Assembly (NCBI RefSeq): GCF_016888165.1
Contig: NZ_JACSWC010000421.1
Coordinates: forward strand, 28,326 to 92,325
Reading direction: 5' to 3'
Source of the DNA: Halomicronema sp. CCY15110
GTDB lineage: Bacteria > Cyanobacteriota > Cyanobacteriia > Phormidesmidales > Phormidesmidaceae
Length of the DNA stretch: 64,000 nt
The stretch's first letter is position 1. Each line of letters opens with the position of its first letter. Shown in pieces: positions 36,019 to 43,990 of this stretch. Under the pieces are notes generated by a model, which saw only the letters and a program-made list of their open reading frames with translations, ran no database searches and was not told the DNA's origin. The position numbers were made by a program, and so were the translations under genes.

Positions 36019-37119
36019 ATGTCAGCTCAGCCATCAACCCCCGCGATCGTGGTGATGCACGGTGATCAAACCGGGGAGGAACTGCTCACTGAGGCGCTAC
36101 GTGTCTTGCAGCCCGCCGTCATTCGCCAACCGCTGCAATTTATCGACTATGACCTGAGTTTAGAAAATCGGCGCGCCACCAAAAACGAGGTCGTGCGCGA
36201 GGCCGCGATCGCCGCTTGCAAAACCGGGTTATCCCTCAAGGCGGCCACCATCACCCCCGAAATTTCCGGGGATGTGGGCAGCCCCAACGCCATCTTGCGG
36301 GAAGATCTGGGGGCCTCAGTTATTTTGCGGACGGGGCGACGCATTCCCCAAATTCGTCCGGTGGGGGGCGTGTACGCACCGATCACCATCGTCCGCATGG
36401 CCGTGGACGACGCCTACGGCGCGAAGGAATGGCGAGAAACCACGGACACGGGCGATGAAATTGCCTGGCGCACGGCCAAAATTAGTCGCTCCATCTGCCG
36501 CACCGTCGCGGAATTCACCTTTGCCCATGCCAAACGCACCGGAGCCAAAGTGTTTGGCGGCCCCAAATTCACCGTCAGCGCCACCTACGAAGGCATGTTT
36601 AAGGAAGAACTGGATGCGGCGGCGCAGCGCTTTCCCGAGGTGGCCTATCAACCGCTGCTGATCGACGCCACCTTTGCCCTGCTACTGCAAAGTAGCGGCG
36701 AAGCCCTGACCATTCCGGCCCTCAATCGTGATGGCGATCTGCTGTCGGACATGGTGCTGCAAATGTATGGCAGTATTGCGGGCTCGGAAAGTTTGGTGAT
36801 GGGCTTTGACGCTGAGACGTTGCAGGTCAAAACGGTGATGGCGGAAGCGCCCCACGGCACTGCTCCCGCCCTCTATGGCAAAAATATTGCGAATCCGATG
36901 GCCATGATTTTGGCCGGGGCGGCGCTGCTGGCCTATGTGAAAACGCCGATCGCCGATCGCGCGTCTCGTTCCATCTACGAAGCCGTATTTGAAGCGCTGC
37001 ACGAAGGCAAAGCTACCCCCGATTTGGGCGGGGCCATGACCACCTCTGACTTTACAGACGAGGTGATTCGCAAAATTAAGACGAAGCTAGAAGTCTGGTC
37101 AACTTTGGAGGCGACCTAA
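36019..37119 (+). CDS. Isocitrate/isopropylmalate dehydrogenase family protein
   Basis: 366 residues. The family is recognised by GDQTGEELLTEALRVL at the start, the metal-binding segment NRDGDLLSDMVLQMYGSIAG, and the NAD(P)-loop AEAPHGTAPALYGKNIANPM. The substrate-loop Arg/Ser region reads GSPNAILREDLGASVILRTG. These enzymes oxidise and decarboxylate a 2-hydroxy dicarboxylate. The sequence is neither a standard NADP-IDH (longer) nor a typical LeuB, so the substrate is left open. Single gene. Confidence 0.85.
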   Translation: MSAQPSTPAIVVMHGDQTGEELLTEALRVLQPAVIRQPLQFIDYDLSLENRRATKNEVVREAAIAACKTGLSLKAATITPEISGDVGSPNAILREDLGASVILRTGRRIPQIRPVGGVYAPITIVRMAVDDAYGAKEWRETTDTGDEIAWRTAKISRSICRTVAEFTFAHAKRTGAKVFGGPKFTVSATYEGMFKEELDAAAQRFPEVAYQPLLIDATFALLLQSSGEALTIPALNRDGDLLSDMVLQMYGSIAGSESLVMGFDAETLQVKTVMAEAPHGTAPALYGKNIANPMAMILAGAALLAYVKTPIADRASRSIYEAVFEALHEGKATPDLGGAMTTSDFTDEVIRKIKTKLEVWSTLEAT

Positions 37120-37204
37120 ACGGTTACCCTGGCTGGCGGTTCCGTAAATCGCCTGCTCGATCGCGCCCTTGCCCGCTGATCGAGCTCTGGAAATAAACCG
37201 ATGC

Positions 37205-37269
37205 CAGGGGACGGTTCCCTTTGGACTCAATCGAGACGGTCAGGCGGGAGCTGAGGGAACCGTCCCCTG
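37205..37269. repeat. Perfect 16-base inverted repeat (possible terminator or REP)
   Basis: CAGGGGACGGTTCCCT (37205-37220) pairs perfectly with AGGGAACCGTCCCCTG (37254-37269) across a 33-base loop. A third partial copy (TCGTCCCCTTTTT) follows near 37286 with a run of T. It lies between the dehydrogenase and the GNAT gene, on the same strand as both. Confidence 0.6.
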
Positions 37270-37333
37270 TGGACTCGTAAATCGTCCCCTTTTTATGGTT
37301 TGGAGTCGCCCGGTCGCGTCATAGAGTGTGGCT

Positions 37334-37882
37334 ATGCGTTTAGAAACATCTCGCTTGCTGATTCGTGATTGGCACCCCGAGACGGATGCCGCAGATGCGA
37401 TCGCCATTTACGGTGATCCTCAAGTCACCCAGTGGATTGGCGACAAATCCCTCGATACCACAGTCGAGGCAGTGCAGGCGCGATTGCAGCGCTACCGCGA
37501 TCGCGCCGCCGCCTTTCCGGGATTGGGATGCTGGGCCGTGGTTCAGCCCGCTGAGCAAACGGTGATCGGCACGGTGTTGCTGATGCCGCTGCCGGGACGA
37601 GACAACCAACCCAGCGGCAAGGTCGAAATTGGCTGGCATTTTCGGCCCGCGAGTTGGGGCCATGGCTACGCCACCGAGGCTGCCCAAGCAGTGCTGCAAG
37701 TTGGCTTCGCTACGCTGGGACTCCCGACCATCTATGCGGTGACCTTGCCTGAAAATGAGCGCTCCATTCGCGTGATGCAGCGCCTCCACTTGACTGATTT
37801 GGGCAGCAGCCAAGACTACTACGGGGGCTATACGCTGCGGCTGTTTTGCCGCACTCGGGAAGATTCCTCCAAGCCATCCTGA
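37334..37882 (+). CDS. GNAT family N-acetyltransferase (RimJ/RimL type)
   Basis: 182 residues from ATG 37334; a GTG at 37328 is an alternative. It opens with the RimJ/RimL signature RLETSRLLIRDWHPETD and has the acetyl-CoA site in EIGWHFRPASWGHGYATEAA (motif A, GHGYATEA), followed by NERSIRVMQRLHL. It would acetylate a small molecule or a protein N-terminus; the acceptor is unknown. The end is six bases from the convergent phosphatase gene. Confidence 0.9.
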   Translation: MRLETSRLLIRDWHPETDAADAIAIYGDPQVTQWIGDKSLDTTVEAVQARLQRYRDRAAAFPGLGCWAVVQPAEQTVIGTVLLMPLPGRDNQPSGKVEIGWHFRPASWGHGYATEAAQAVLQVGFATLGLPTIYAVTLPENERSIRVMQRLHLTDLGSSQDYYGGYTLRLFCRTREDSSKPS

Positions 37883-37887
37883 CCGCA

Positions 37888-38733
37888 TCACCCGCTCGAC
37901 GCGGGCGCTCCGTAGGGGAACTCGGCCAGGAGCTGATTGACTGCGATCGCCCAGCCTTCGGGAGCTGGCCGGGGGGCCATCGTCCAGCCGCGATCGCTCA
38001 ACTGCGGATGTGGCCCCTCTGCCCCCGGCAGCACGATCGCGCGATCGACGTTTTCCAGCATGTCCAAATCGTTGGGGCTATTGCCCAAGCCAATGGTGAC
38101 AATCGGCTCACCTGTGGCGAACGTCGGCGTATACAGCTGCACCAGTTGATGTACGGCAATGCCTTTGCTCGCCGTCCCGCCAATGAGATGAGAAAAGCGA
38201 TCGCCCACTACTACCTTGAACCCCATGGACTCGACGGCGGCGGTGAGTTTTTCGGGGGCTGTATTTTTCGGCGTCAGAAACGGTTCCGTAAACTCCCGCA
38301 TTTTGGCCTGATGGGCGTCTTCGGCGGATAATCCGGTCAACTGCTGCACCTGTTCCACGGAGAGATCCCCAAATCCTTTGAGCGGACGGCCCAGTTCTTG
38401 CGCGATCGCCTTTAGCCCCGCCCGCGCCATCACATAGATCACCCCCAGCGCCACCACCCGATACGGCCCGTCATCGTCCCCTTCGGGCAAGGTAAACGGA
38501 CAGGTGTCGCGGGGAATGTAGATGGCGCTGCCATTCTCCGTCACAAACGGCCCTGTCAGACCGATTTGCTGAATCAGCGTTTCCACCTCCGCCCGCGTTT
38601 TGCTCGTCACCGGAATCACCGGAATGCCGCGTTGTTGCAGCGTGGCTAACACTGGCAACGCCGCGTCATAAGCGTAACTTTCGCCGTTGAGCAAGGTGCC
38701 ATCCAAATCCGTAAAGAGAATGAGCGCCGTCAT
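37888..38733 (-). CDS. HAD-IIB phosphatase, mannosyl-3-phosphoglycerate phosphatase family
   Basis: 281 residues. HAD motif I LFTDLDGTLL, motif II VIPVTSKTR, motif III Lys in ASKGIAVHQL and motif IV GLGNSPNDLDML are all present. ENGSAIYIPRD is typical of the MPGP/YedP branch, which dephosphorylates mannosyl- or glucosyl-3-phosphoglycerate to the compatible solutes mannosyl- and glucosylglycerate. No matching synthase gene is nearby, so a role in osmolyte synthesis is possible but unproven. Start at ATG 38733. Confidence 0.85.
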   Translation of the reverse strand: MTALILFTDLDGTLLNGESYAYDAALPVLATLQQRGIPVIPVTSKTRAEVETLIQQIGLTGPFVTENGSAIYIPRDTCPFTLPEGDDDGPYRVVALGVIYVMARAGLKAIAQELGRPLKGFGDLSVEQVQQLTGLSAEDAHQAKMREFTEPFLTPKNTAPEKLTAAVESMGFKVVVGDRFSHLIGGTASKGIAVHQLVQLYTPTFATGEPIVTIGLGNSPNDLDMLENVDRAIVLPGAEGPHPQLSDRGWTMAPRPAPEGWAIAVNQLLAEFPYGAPASSG

Positions 38734-38930
38734 GATTCCACCCTAGTGCCCCAATATCGCCCCCATCATCCCAACAAGCCGAATCATTGCGTCACTCCAT
38801 CGCCAAACCGTTGCAGAACTCCACAGAACCATGTGTTCCAAAGACTACAGATCGACAGCGTTTGTACAATCAAGGACTGACTTTATTTTTGCGAATTTTC
38901 CGCACTTTATTGATGGTGCATAATCTTCAG

Positions 38931-38956
38931 CACGTTGACATCACGTGAGTTCGATG
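38931..38956. repeat. Relic of IS982-type ends
   Basis: The string CACGTTGACATCACGTGAGT (continuing TCGATG) combines the last bases and right flank of the IS at 41667-42675 (CACGTTGACATCA also occurs at 42670-42682) with a near-copy of that IS's left end (ACGTGAGTTCGATG against ACGTGAGTTCGACG). It looks like a footprint of an earlier insertion or junction. Confidence 0.45.
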
Positions 38957-38982
38957 AAATTAGATCGCTGTAACTCTGTCAA

Positions 38983-39007
38983 AGTAAGGATTTTAGAAAT
39001 CCTTACT
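38983..39007. repeat. Perfect 11-base palindrome with 3-base loop
   Basis: AGTAAGGATTT and AAATCCTTACT surround the loop TAG. It would form a stable hairpin in either transcript. No T tract follows on either side, so a terminator role is unproven. Confidence 0.6.
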
Positions 39008-39226
39008 GGGTCAATCTCGTGTCAATAGGACTAGCTGTGTGCGTAGATTTCTCATTAAGAGAGGTCTAATGATAAAGGCTTGTGAGGCTTGATTTTGAAG
39101 CTCTATGTTTTACAAGGCTTTTGAGCTTCGATCTTCGTCGAACTCAGGTTAATGAGGTGACTGCCCCCAAACACCAGGCCAAAGCTACTAATCTCACTGC
39201 ATCTAGCAACTTCAGATATAGCAGGA

Positions 39227-40204
39227 TTAGTAGCCGTGTTCTGTGATGGACTCCTTTACGGCACGCTTAGAGTGGCCTTTCAAAATACGCAGCGTATAGA
39301 TAGGACTGGCAAGTAGATAGAGGCAGAAAACATGGCGCAACCGCCAGTCCAAGCTGTTTTCATAGCAAAGCAGATGGGCTATCCATTGCCTCAAATCATT
39401 AGCGCCATAAAGCCCCGTTGCTGGCAACCACCAGTAACGGGGCAAACGCAACAGGCGGTGATAATGTCGGGGCCGAGCTACTGCCTTGAGAAAATTGAAT
39501 AAATATTCAGACGTGAAACGATCTTTCGATAGAGCATGATCAATCACAATATCTGGGCAATACCAAATCTGCCCCCCTTGAGATTGCAGTCTGATGAGCA
39601 ATTCGATGTCTTCACCCTTAAAATAAAGATCCTTACTGACAGGCCCTGCCAGTCTTAAGGTGCCGCTCTTTAGTAAATTGATTGTGTGAGCACGCTCCAA
39701 AATTAGGCCAGCTCCTGGTGGCAAGATTTTTTTAGGAGTTTGGTCATATCGAAAGGGCTGATTGCCTCGGTCAATAATTGCATAGAAAGCCAGATAGGGC
39801 TTGGCATAGGGTGGTATTGAGGCAGTTGTAAGTGACCGTATGCGCCCACTCAGGGCAGAGGCCTGAGGATACTGATGAATGGCATCGCAGATAACAACTA
39901 GCCAATTCTCTCTTGGCAGATTGTCATCATCCAAAAAGGCTACATATTTCCCTTTGGCTTCATAAAGCCCACGCATACGGGTCGCGGCCGCCCCGCGCTG
40001 ATACTCAACGACAACACGACCCTGAATTGGCAACCGCTGTAGCGCGGCGGTGATAATGGCGACTGTTTGATCGCGGCTGTCATTATCGACGAAGATCAGT
40101 TCTACAGATACGTCTTTAGGAATTTGCAAGAGCATTAACTGCTCTATAAGCCGGTTTATAACATCTTCAGAATTATGGGTGCGAACTACAACTGTAAGCT
40201 TCAC
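39227..40204 (-). CDS. Family 2 glycosyltransferase (HpsE-like)
   Basis: 325 residues. GT-A start KLTVVVRTHNSEDVINRL, nucleotide-sugar site FLDDDNLPRENW, and acidic motif FKGEDIELLIRLQ are intact. The text LPPGAGLILERAH together with the N-terminus recalls HpsE, a GT of hormogonium polysaccharide synthesis in filamentous cyanobacteria. The C-terminal part has hydrophobic patches but no strong membrane helix. It lies about 390 bases from and divergent to the next GT2. Confidence 0.85.
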   Translation of the reverse strand: MKLTVVVRTHNSEDVINRLIEQLMLLQIPKDVSVELIFVDNDSRDQTVAIITAALQRLPIQGRVVVEYQRGAAATRMRGLYEAKGKYVAFLDDDNLPRENWLVVICDAIHQYPQASALSGRIRSLTTASIPPYAKPYLAFYAIIDRGNQPFRYDQTPKKILPPGAGLILERAHTINLLKSGTLRLAGPVSKDLYFKGEDIELLIRLQSQGGQIWYCPDIVIDHALSKDRFTSEYLFNFLKAVARPRHYHRLLRLPRYWWLPATGLYGANDLRQWIAHLLCYENSLDWRLRHVFCLYLLASPIYTLRILKGHSKRAVKESITEHGY

Positions 40205-40596
40205 TTCAGATACTCAACGTCAATTTGTGCGATCAGGCAACCCTAGATGCTGTCAATCATCAGTTAGATCTAAGCTCTCATCAAAATCCGATATCTAAGT
40301 GGGTGAACTTAATTCAATGTAAAACGGTGTCGTTGATGATTGAGAAACGCTATTGCAGCCTTGCCGGAGGCAATAAGCCAACGTCACACGGAACGCTATT
40401 GCCTTGGCAGCACTCATGGCCAAAGAAATTTGTTCGAATCAGCCCAGCCAGTGACCTAATCCGTTTCGGATTTAGACTGCCCAAGTTTTGATAGCGATGA
40501 ACACATTTAGGGAAAGCTGACTACGGAACAAATTGCTTCAAATGGTTGTTTCCCGCTTAAGCACCCTATTTTAGGCTTTATAAATTAACCTGCGTT
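40205..40596. other. Intergenic stretch between divergent glycosyltransferases
   Basis: About 390 bases, AT-rich. The open frame 40225-40491 has no ribosome site or recognisable motif. It must carry promoters for both flanking genes. Confidence 0.45.
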
Positions 40597-41664
40597 ATGA
40601 CTTTACCTACATTCAGTATGATTCTCGAAACCGAAAACCTTTCATCTGCTGATGTAGCAGGATTTAGTGAGGCGATCGCCTCACTGTTGCAGCAAGATAT
40701 TGCCGTTTCTTCGGCTACTGAGTTTATTGTGATTGATACTGGCGAGTTGTCGAATACGCTGAAACAACAGCTCCAAAAACAGTATCCGTGGATGAGCTTC
40801 TTGAAAGCACCGATGTCCTTAGGATATTACGAAGTCAAACAATTAGGAGCCGAGTCGGCATCGGGTGAAGTGGTGGTGTACTGCGATGCTGATTGCACCT
40901 ATGAAGCCGACTGGTTGAAATCGTTACTAGTTCCCTTTGAAGATCCAGCTGTGGAAATTATTGCCGGGGAAACCACTATTCCAGTTACGGGGGGGTACTC
41001 GATGGCTATGGCTCTCAATTACATGCTGCATCGACAGGAGCCTAAGCCAAACTTGATTCCTACAGGCTTCTACTACATCAACAATGTAGCTTTTCGGAGA
41101 CACGTCATCATCGAAAATCCTCTGCCCACTGATTTGAAGCTATATCGAGGAACTTGCAGCGTACACTCACGCATCTTGAAAAAAAATGGGCATCAAATCT
41201 GGAAACAGTTTGCTGCCGAAGCTCAGCATGCTCCTCCGAATGGCGTTCGTCATTATTTGTGGCGGTTTTTAGTCATGGGACATGATCACTACTGGTTGGA
41301 TCGATATTTTGCCGAACTCAAGCACAGTTCTGATCGGCAGTTTAAAAAAGCTAAAAGTCAAGAGCTTTCTGTGATGCCACAGGACAGTCCTAAAAAAGAG
41401 CGAGTACCGTTTTCAAAAAAGTCTTTGCCGACTAGAGCGACCCAAAAAGTTCAATATATCCTGCGGCAAACTCGCATCTATCTGCAAGCAGAACCAGAGT
41501 TAGGCCAGTTCTTGCCTCTAGCTTTGCCTATTATTCTTTTCTCACAAGGTTTAATCTTCATCGGCAGAACGATTACAAGCCGATACCCTCATGCGTTGCT
41601 GAGAGCCTATTTAAAGAGATTTGAGCCAGCCTACGGCGATAAAGTTTTTTCTGAGCAACCGTGA
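40597..41664 (+). CDS. Family 2 glycosyltransferase
   Basis: 355 residues. The motif VVYCDADCTYEADW is the DxD/DAD nucleotide-sugar site of a GT2 enzyme; the preceding LGYYEVKQLGAESASGE fits the family fold. A membrane helix lies near the C-terminus (FLPLALPIILFSQGLIFIG, about residues 308-326). The usual second acidic motif is replaced by YRGTCSVHSRILK, so it belongs to a divergent branch. An IS982 element begins two bases after the stop codon and leaves the coding region intact. Confidence 0.8.
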   Translation: MTLPTFSMILETENLSSADVAGFSEAIASLLQQDIAVSSATEFIVIDTGELSNTLKQQLQKQYPWMSFLKAPMSLGYYEVKQLGAESASGEVVVYCDADCTYEADWLKSLLVPFEDPAVEIIAGETTIPVTGGYSMAMALNYMLHRQEPKPNLIPTGFYYINNVAFRRHVIIENPLPTDLKLYRGTCSVHSRILKKNGHQIWKQFAAEAQHAPPNGVRHYLWRFLVMGHDHYWLDRYFAELKHSSDRQFKKAKSQELSVMPQDSPKKERVPFSKKSLPTRATQKVQYILRQTRIYLQAEPELGQFLPLALPIILFSQGLIFIGRTITSRYPHALLRAYLKRFEPAYGDKVFSEQP

Positions 41665-41666
41665 CT

Positions 41667-42675
41667 AACGTGAGTTCGACGAGCAGAAATGATCAAGAAA
41701 AAAGCTGAGACTGAATTTGACGAATTCTATGCTCAGCTATGAACACCAGTTTATCCGAAGGCTCCCGTCTCAATGTCTCGCAGATGTTCTGGGAAGTCGA
41801 TGACTTTTGCCATGCTTTCGAACAGCCTTTGACAGTGCTTCCCCAACTGCCTTCCATGACCGGCGAACGGTTTTGCCAGTCCCGTTTGAGCCGCAGTGAA
41901 GTGATGACGATTGTGATTGCGTTTCACGGTTCCGGCTATCGCACTTTCAAGGAGTTCTACACCCTTTGCGTGCTGCCGGGAGGCGACACGCCTTTCCCAA
42001 CCTTGTCAGCTACAACCCCTTTGTGGAACTGATGCCTTGGTGTCTGATGCTGTTGTGCTGCTATCTCTACACCCGCACTGGGGAAATGACCGGCATCGCC
42101 TTCATCGATTCGACTCCTATTGAGGTGTGTCATCCCTGCCGGTCCAAGTCTCACAAAGTGTTCAAAGATTTGGTGGGCTGGGGTAAAAACTCAATGGGGT
42201 GGCAATTCGGCTTTAAGCTCCATCTCGTGATTAACGATCGCGGCGAACTGTTGGCGTTCAAACTCACTCCGGCCAATACCGATGACCGCAAGCCCGTGCC
42301 CGACTTGACGCAAGACCTGATTGGCAAGCTCTTTGGCGACCGTGGGTATATCTCTCAGGAACTCTTTAAGCAGCTCTATGAGCGGGGTCTAGAACTCGTC
42401 ACCAATTACAAGAGGAAGATGAAAAACAAACTGGTCAAGCTGATTGACAAGGTGATGCTACGCAAACGCGCTTTGATTGAAACCGTCAATGACCAACTGA
42501 AAAACATCTGCCAGATTGAGCATTCACGACACCGCAGTCCCTTCAAATTTTTGGTCAACACCCTAGCGGCCTGGGTGGCTTACACCTATCAGGAGAAGAA
42601 ACCGGCTTTAGACCTTGAGGTCAAAGGCTTGACCGCACTCCCTGAGGCTATCTTTTAGACCGTCGAACTCACGTT
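41667..42675 (+). mobile_element. IS982-family insertion sequence
   Basis: About 1.01 kb bounded by perfect 15-base terminal inverted repeats: AACGTGAGTTCGACG at 41667-41681 and its complement CGTCGAACTCACGTT at 42661-42675. The single transposase frame inside is split by a frameshift. No certain target duplication is seen (GACT left, GACA right), though the right flank TGACATC is shared with an IS-end-like sequence at 38931. It sits directly behind a glycosyltransferase gene. Confidence 0.85.
41739..42658 (+). pseudogene. IS982 transposase, frameshifted
   Basis: The N-terminal part (41739 to about 41980) reads QMFWEVDDFCHAFEQ and SRLSRSEVMTIVIAFHGSGY, the usual IS982 start. Reading then has to move one base back, in the run CTGCCGGGAGGCGACACGCC, to continue as FPNLVSYNPFVELMP and on to the stop at 42658. 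All three catalytic acids are in the second part: IDSTP, FGDRGY and ALIETVND. IS982 transposases are normally one frame, so this looks like a disabling mutation, although slippage cannot be excluded. Confidence 0.8.
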
Positions 42676-43167
42676 GACATCAAAGGTATGCAGGGAACTA
42701 AGCGACTCATCATCCAGACGAAATCTCACAATCGCACTCAGACATCGGGCAGTAACGCTTGACACTGACGATTTAATTCTCCCTGCTAGATGAGGTTGAA
42801 TGGGACGTTAAGTCTGCTTTAGGGACTTGCGCGCAAAAAAATCCCCATGAACCGAGTTTCGACTCCGCTCAACTCTCGATACTGGCAGGTTGAGCGAAGT
42901 CGAAACCGGATTGAACGGGTACTTTATTTAGTTGCAGATCCCTTAGCGTCATACACCTCAAAATATTGAAGCGCTGATTGCTCCGAAAGCTTCAAGGGGG
43001 CTAGAGGTTAAACGCCGAATTCTTGTTAGAAAAGCGGCCCTCTCTGGGGCATCGATTTATGCGGTTCAAAGCTACTGAAATGGGAGCTTGGAACGCAGAT
43101 CTCACTGGACTTGTGGCATCACTACATGCCCCAGCCCTAGCGATATCGGTGCAAAGCATGGCTGTGA
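42676..43167. other. Intergenic stretch with dispersed repeat
   Basis: About 490 bases between the IS and ndhN. It holds dispersed repeat A at 42832-42906. The remaining sequence shows no gene. Confidence 0.5.
42832..42906. repeat. Dispersed repeat A, copy 1 (REP-like hairpin)
   Basis: Contains two arms, GTTTCGACTCCGCTCAAC (42856-42873) and GTTGAGCGAAGTCGAAAC (42889-42906), complementary at 17 of 18 positions across a 15-base loop. The preceding ACTTGCGCGCAAAAAA and ATCCCCATGAACCGA are also shared with the copy at 63921-64000. Two copies agree in almost every base, so the family moved or converted recently. Confidence 0.85.
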
Positions 43168-43641
43168 CTAAGCCGCGAGTTCTTGGGCTAGAGGTTGCCA
43201 GCTAAAGATGCGATCGCCGCCCATCTCCAACACGACTTTCACATTCGGCATAGTTTTCGGCAACTCAGTCAGGTAAGCAATTTCCTGCTGGGACAAAATG
43301 TTGCCTTCAATCAGCCAGAGCACCATACCTTTAGCCTTGGGTGACATCCCTGCCATGCGGTAGCTGATGATCGGCGGAATGTAATAGCGATAGCCCACCG
43401 CAGCGGATTGACCAATCGTTTTCTTACCCAAGTGGGCCGGACGCACCCCATGGATGTCAGTCAGATAGGCCGACAAATCACCCAGCCCCTTGACTGTCAA
43501 ATTCACGCACTCGTAGCCAGCAGCTCGCAAGCGCCGTTGATACCGACCTTCAAAGCCCCCTTCCAGCGGTGCCCTAACCGCTAATGCACCAGTCGATTCG
43601 AGGTCTTTGATAAAGCGCTTGCCAGTAATGATCAGTGCCAT
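43168..43641 (-). CDS. ndhN: NAD(P)H-quinone oxidoreductase subunit N
   Basis: 157 residues, the usual size. The whole protein matches NdhN: MALIITGKRFIKDLESTGAL, GGFEGRYQRRLRAAGYE, GDLSAYLTDIHGVRPAHLGK and YYIPPIISYRMAGMSP. NdhN is a peripheral subunit, specific to oxygenic phototrophs, of the NDH-1 complex on the thylakoid membrane that runs cyclic electron flow, respiration and CO2 uptake. Start at ATG 43641. As usual for ndhN, it is not in an operon with other ndh genes here. Confidence 0.96.
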   Translation of the reverse strand: MALIITGKRFIKDLESTGALAVRAPLEGGFEGRYQRRLRAAGYECVNLTVKGLGDLSAYLTDIHGVRPAHLGKKTIGQSAAVGYRYYIPPIISYRMAGMSPKAKGMVLWLIEGNILSQQEIAYLTELPKTMPNVKVVLEMGGDRIFSWQPLAQELAA

Positions 43642-43990
43642 GGTGATCCTGAAGTTCAGATAACGTTCGATCTCTAGCTTTCATCCTACTGGTTTAGCGG
43701 CCATCCGGGCAGCGATCGCGATTGGCTTTCCTGTGCTCAGCAATTGTATTGACTGATGCTAAATGACCACCCGCCGAGCACCGCCCGACGTAACTTTGCG
43801 AATTGCGACTAAGAGGCAGGGGGCTTAGGCGCAGCGCAGCTAGCGGGATAGCGCGATGTAAATTAAATCCATGCCTTGCCGCCAAATAGGCGATCGTGCT
43901 AACAGCCCCCAGATCAGCGCATCCTAATCGGGGGCAAGGTTCAGGCGGGATAAACCCAACCGAGGCATTTGTTTTGGCCCAGGGCTGTAG
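43642..43990. other. Intergenic stretch between ndhN and a GT4 gene
   Basis: About 350 bases; presumably carries the ndhN promoter. No repeat, RNA or small gene recognised. Confidence 0.45.

Larger units (their letters stand above)
38734..39226. other. Intergenic stretch with palindrome and IS-end-like text
   Basis: About 490 AT-rich bases between two minus-strand genes. It contains the IS-end-like segment 38931-38956 and the palindrome 38983-39007. No open frame looks coding. It marks the edge between the housekeeping block and the polysaccharide genes. Confidence 0.5.

Noticed and set aside
40425..40450. GTTCGAATC resembling a tRNA T-loop
   Set aside because: No acceptor stem, D-arm or anticodon arm can be placed around it.
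40225..40491. 88-residue frame between glycosyltransferases
   Set aside because: No motif, no ribosome site.
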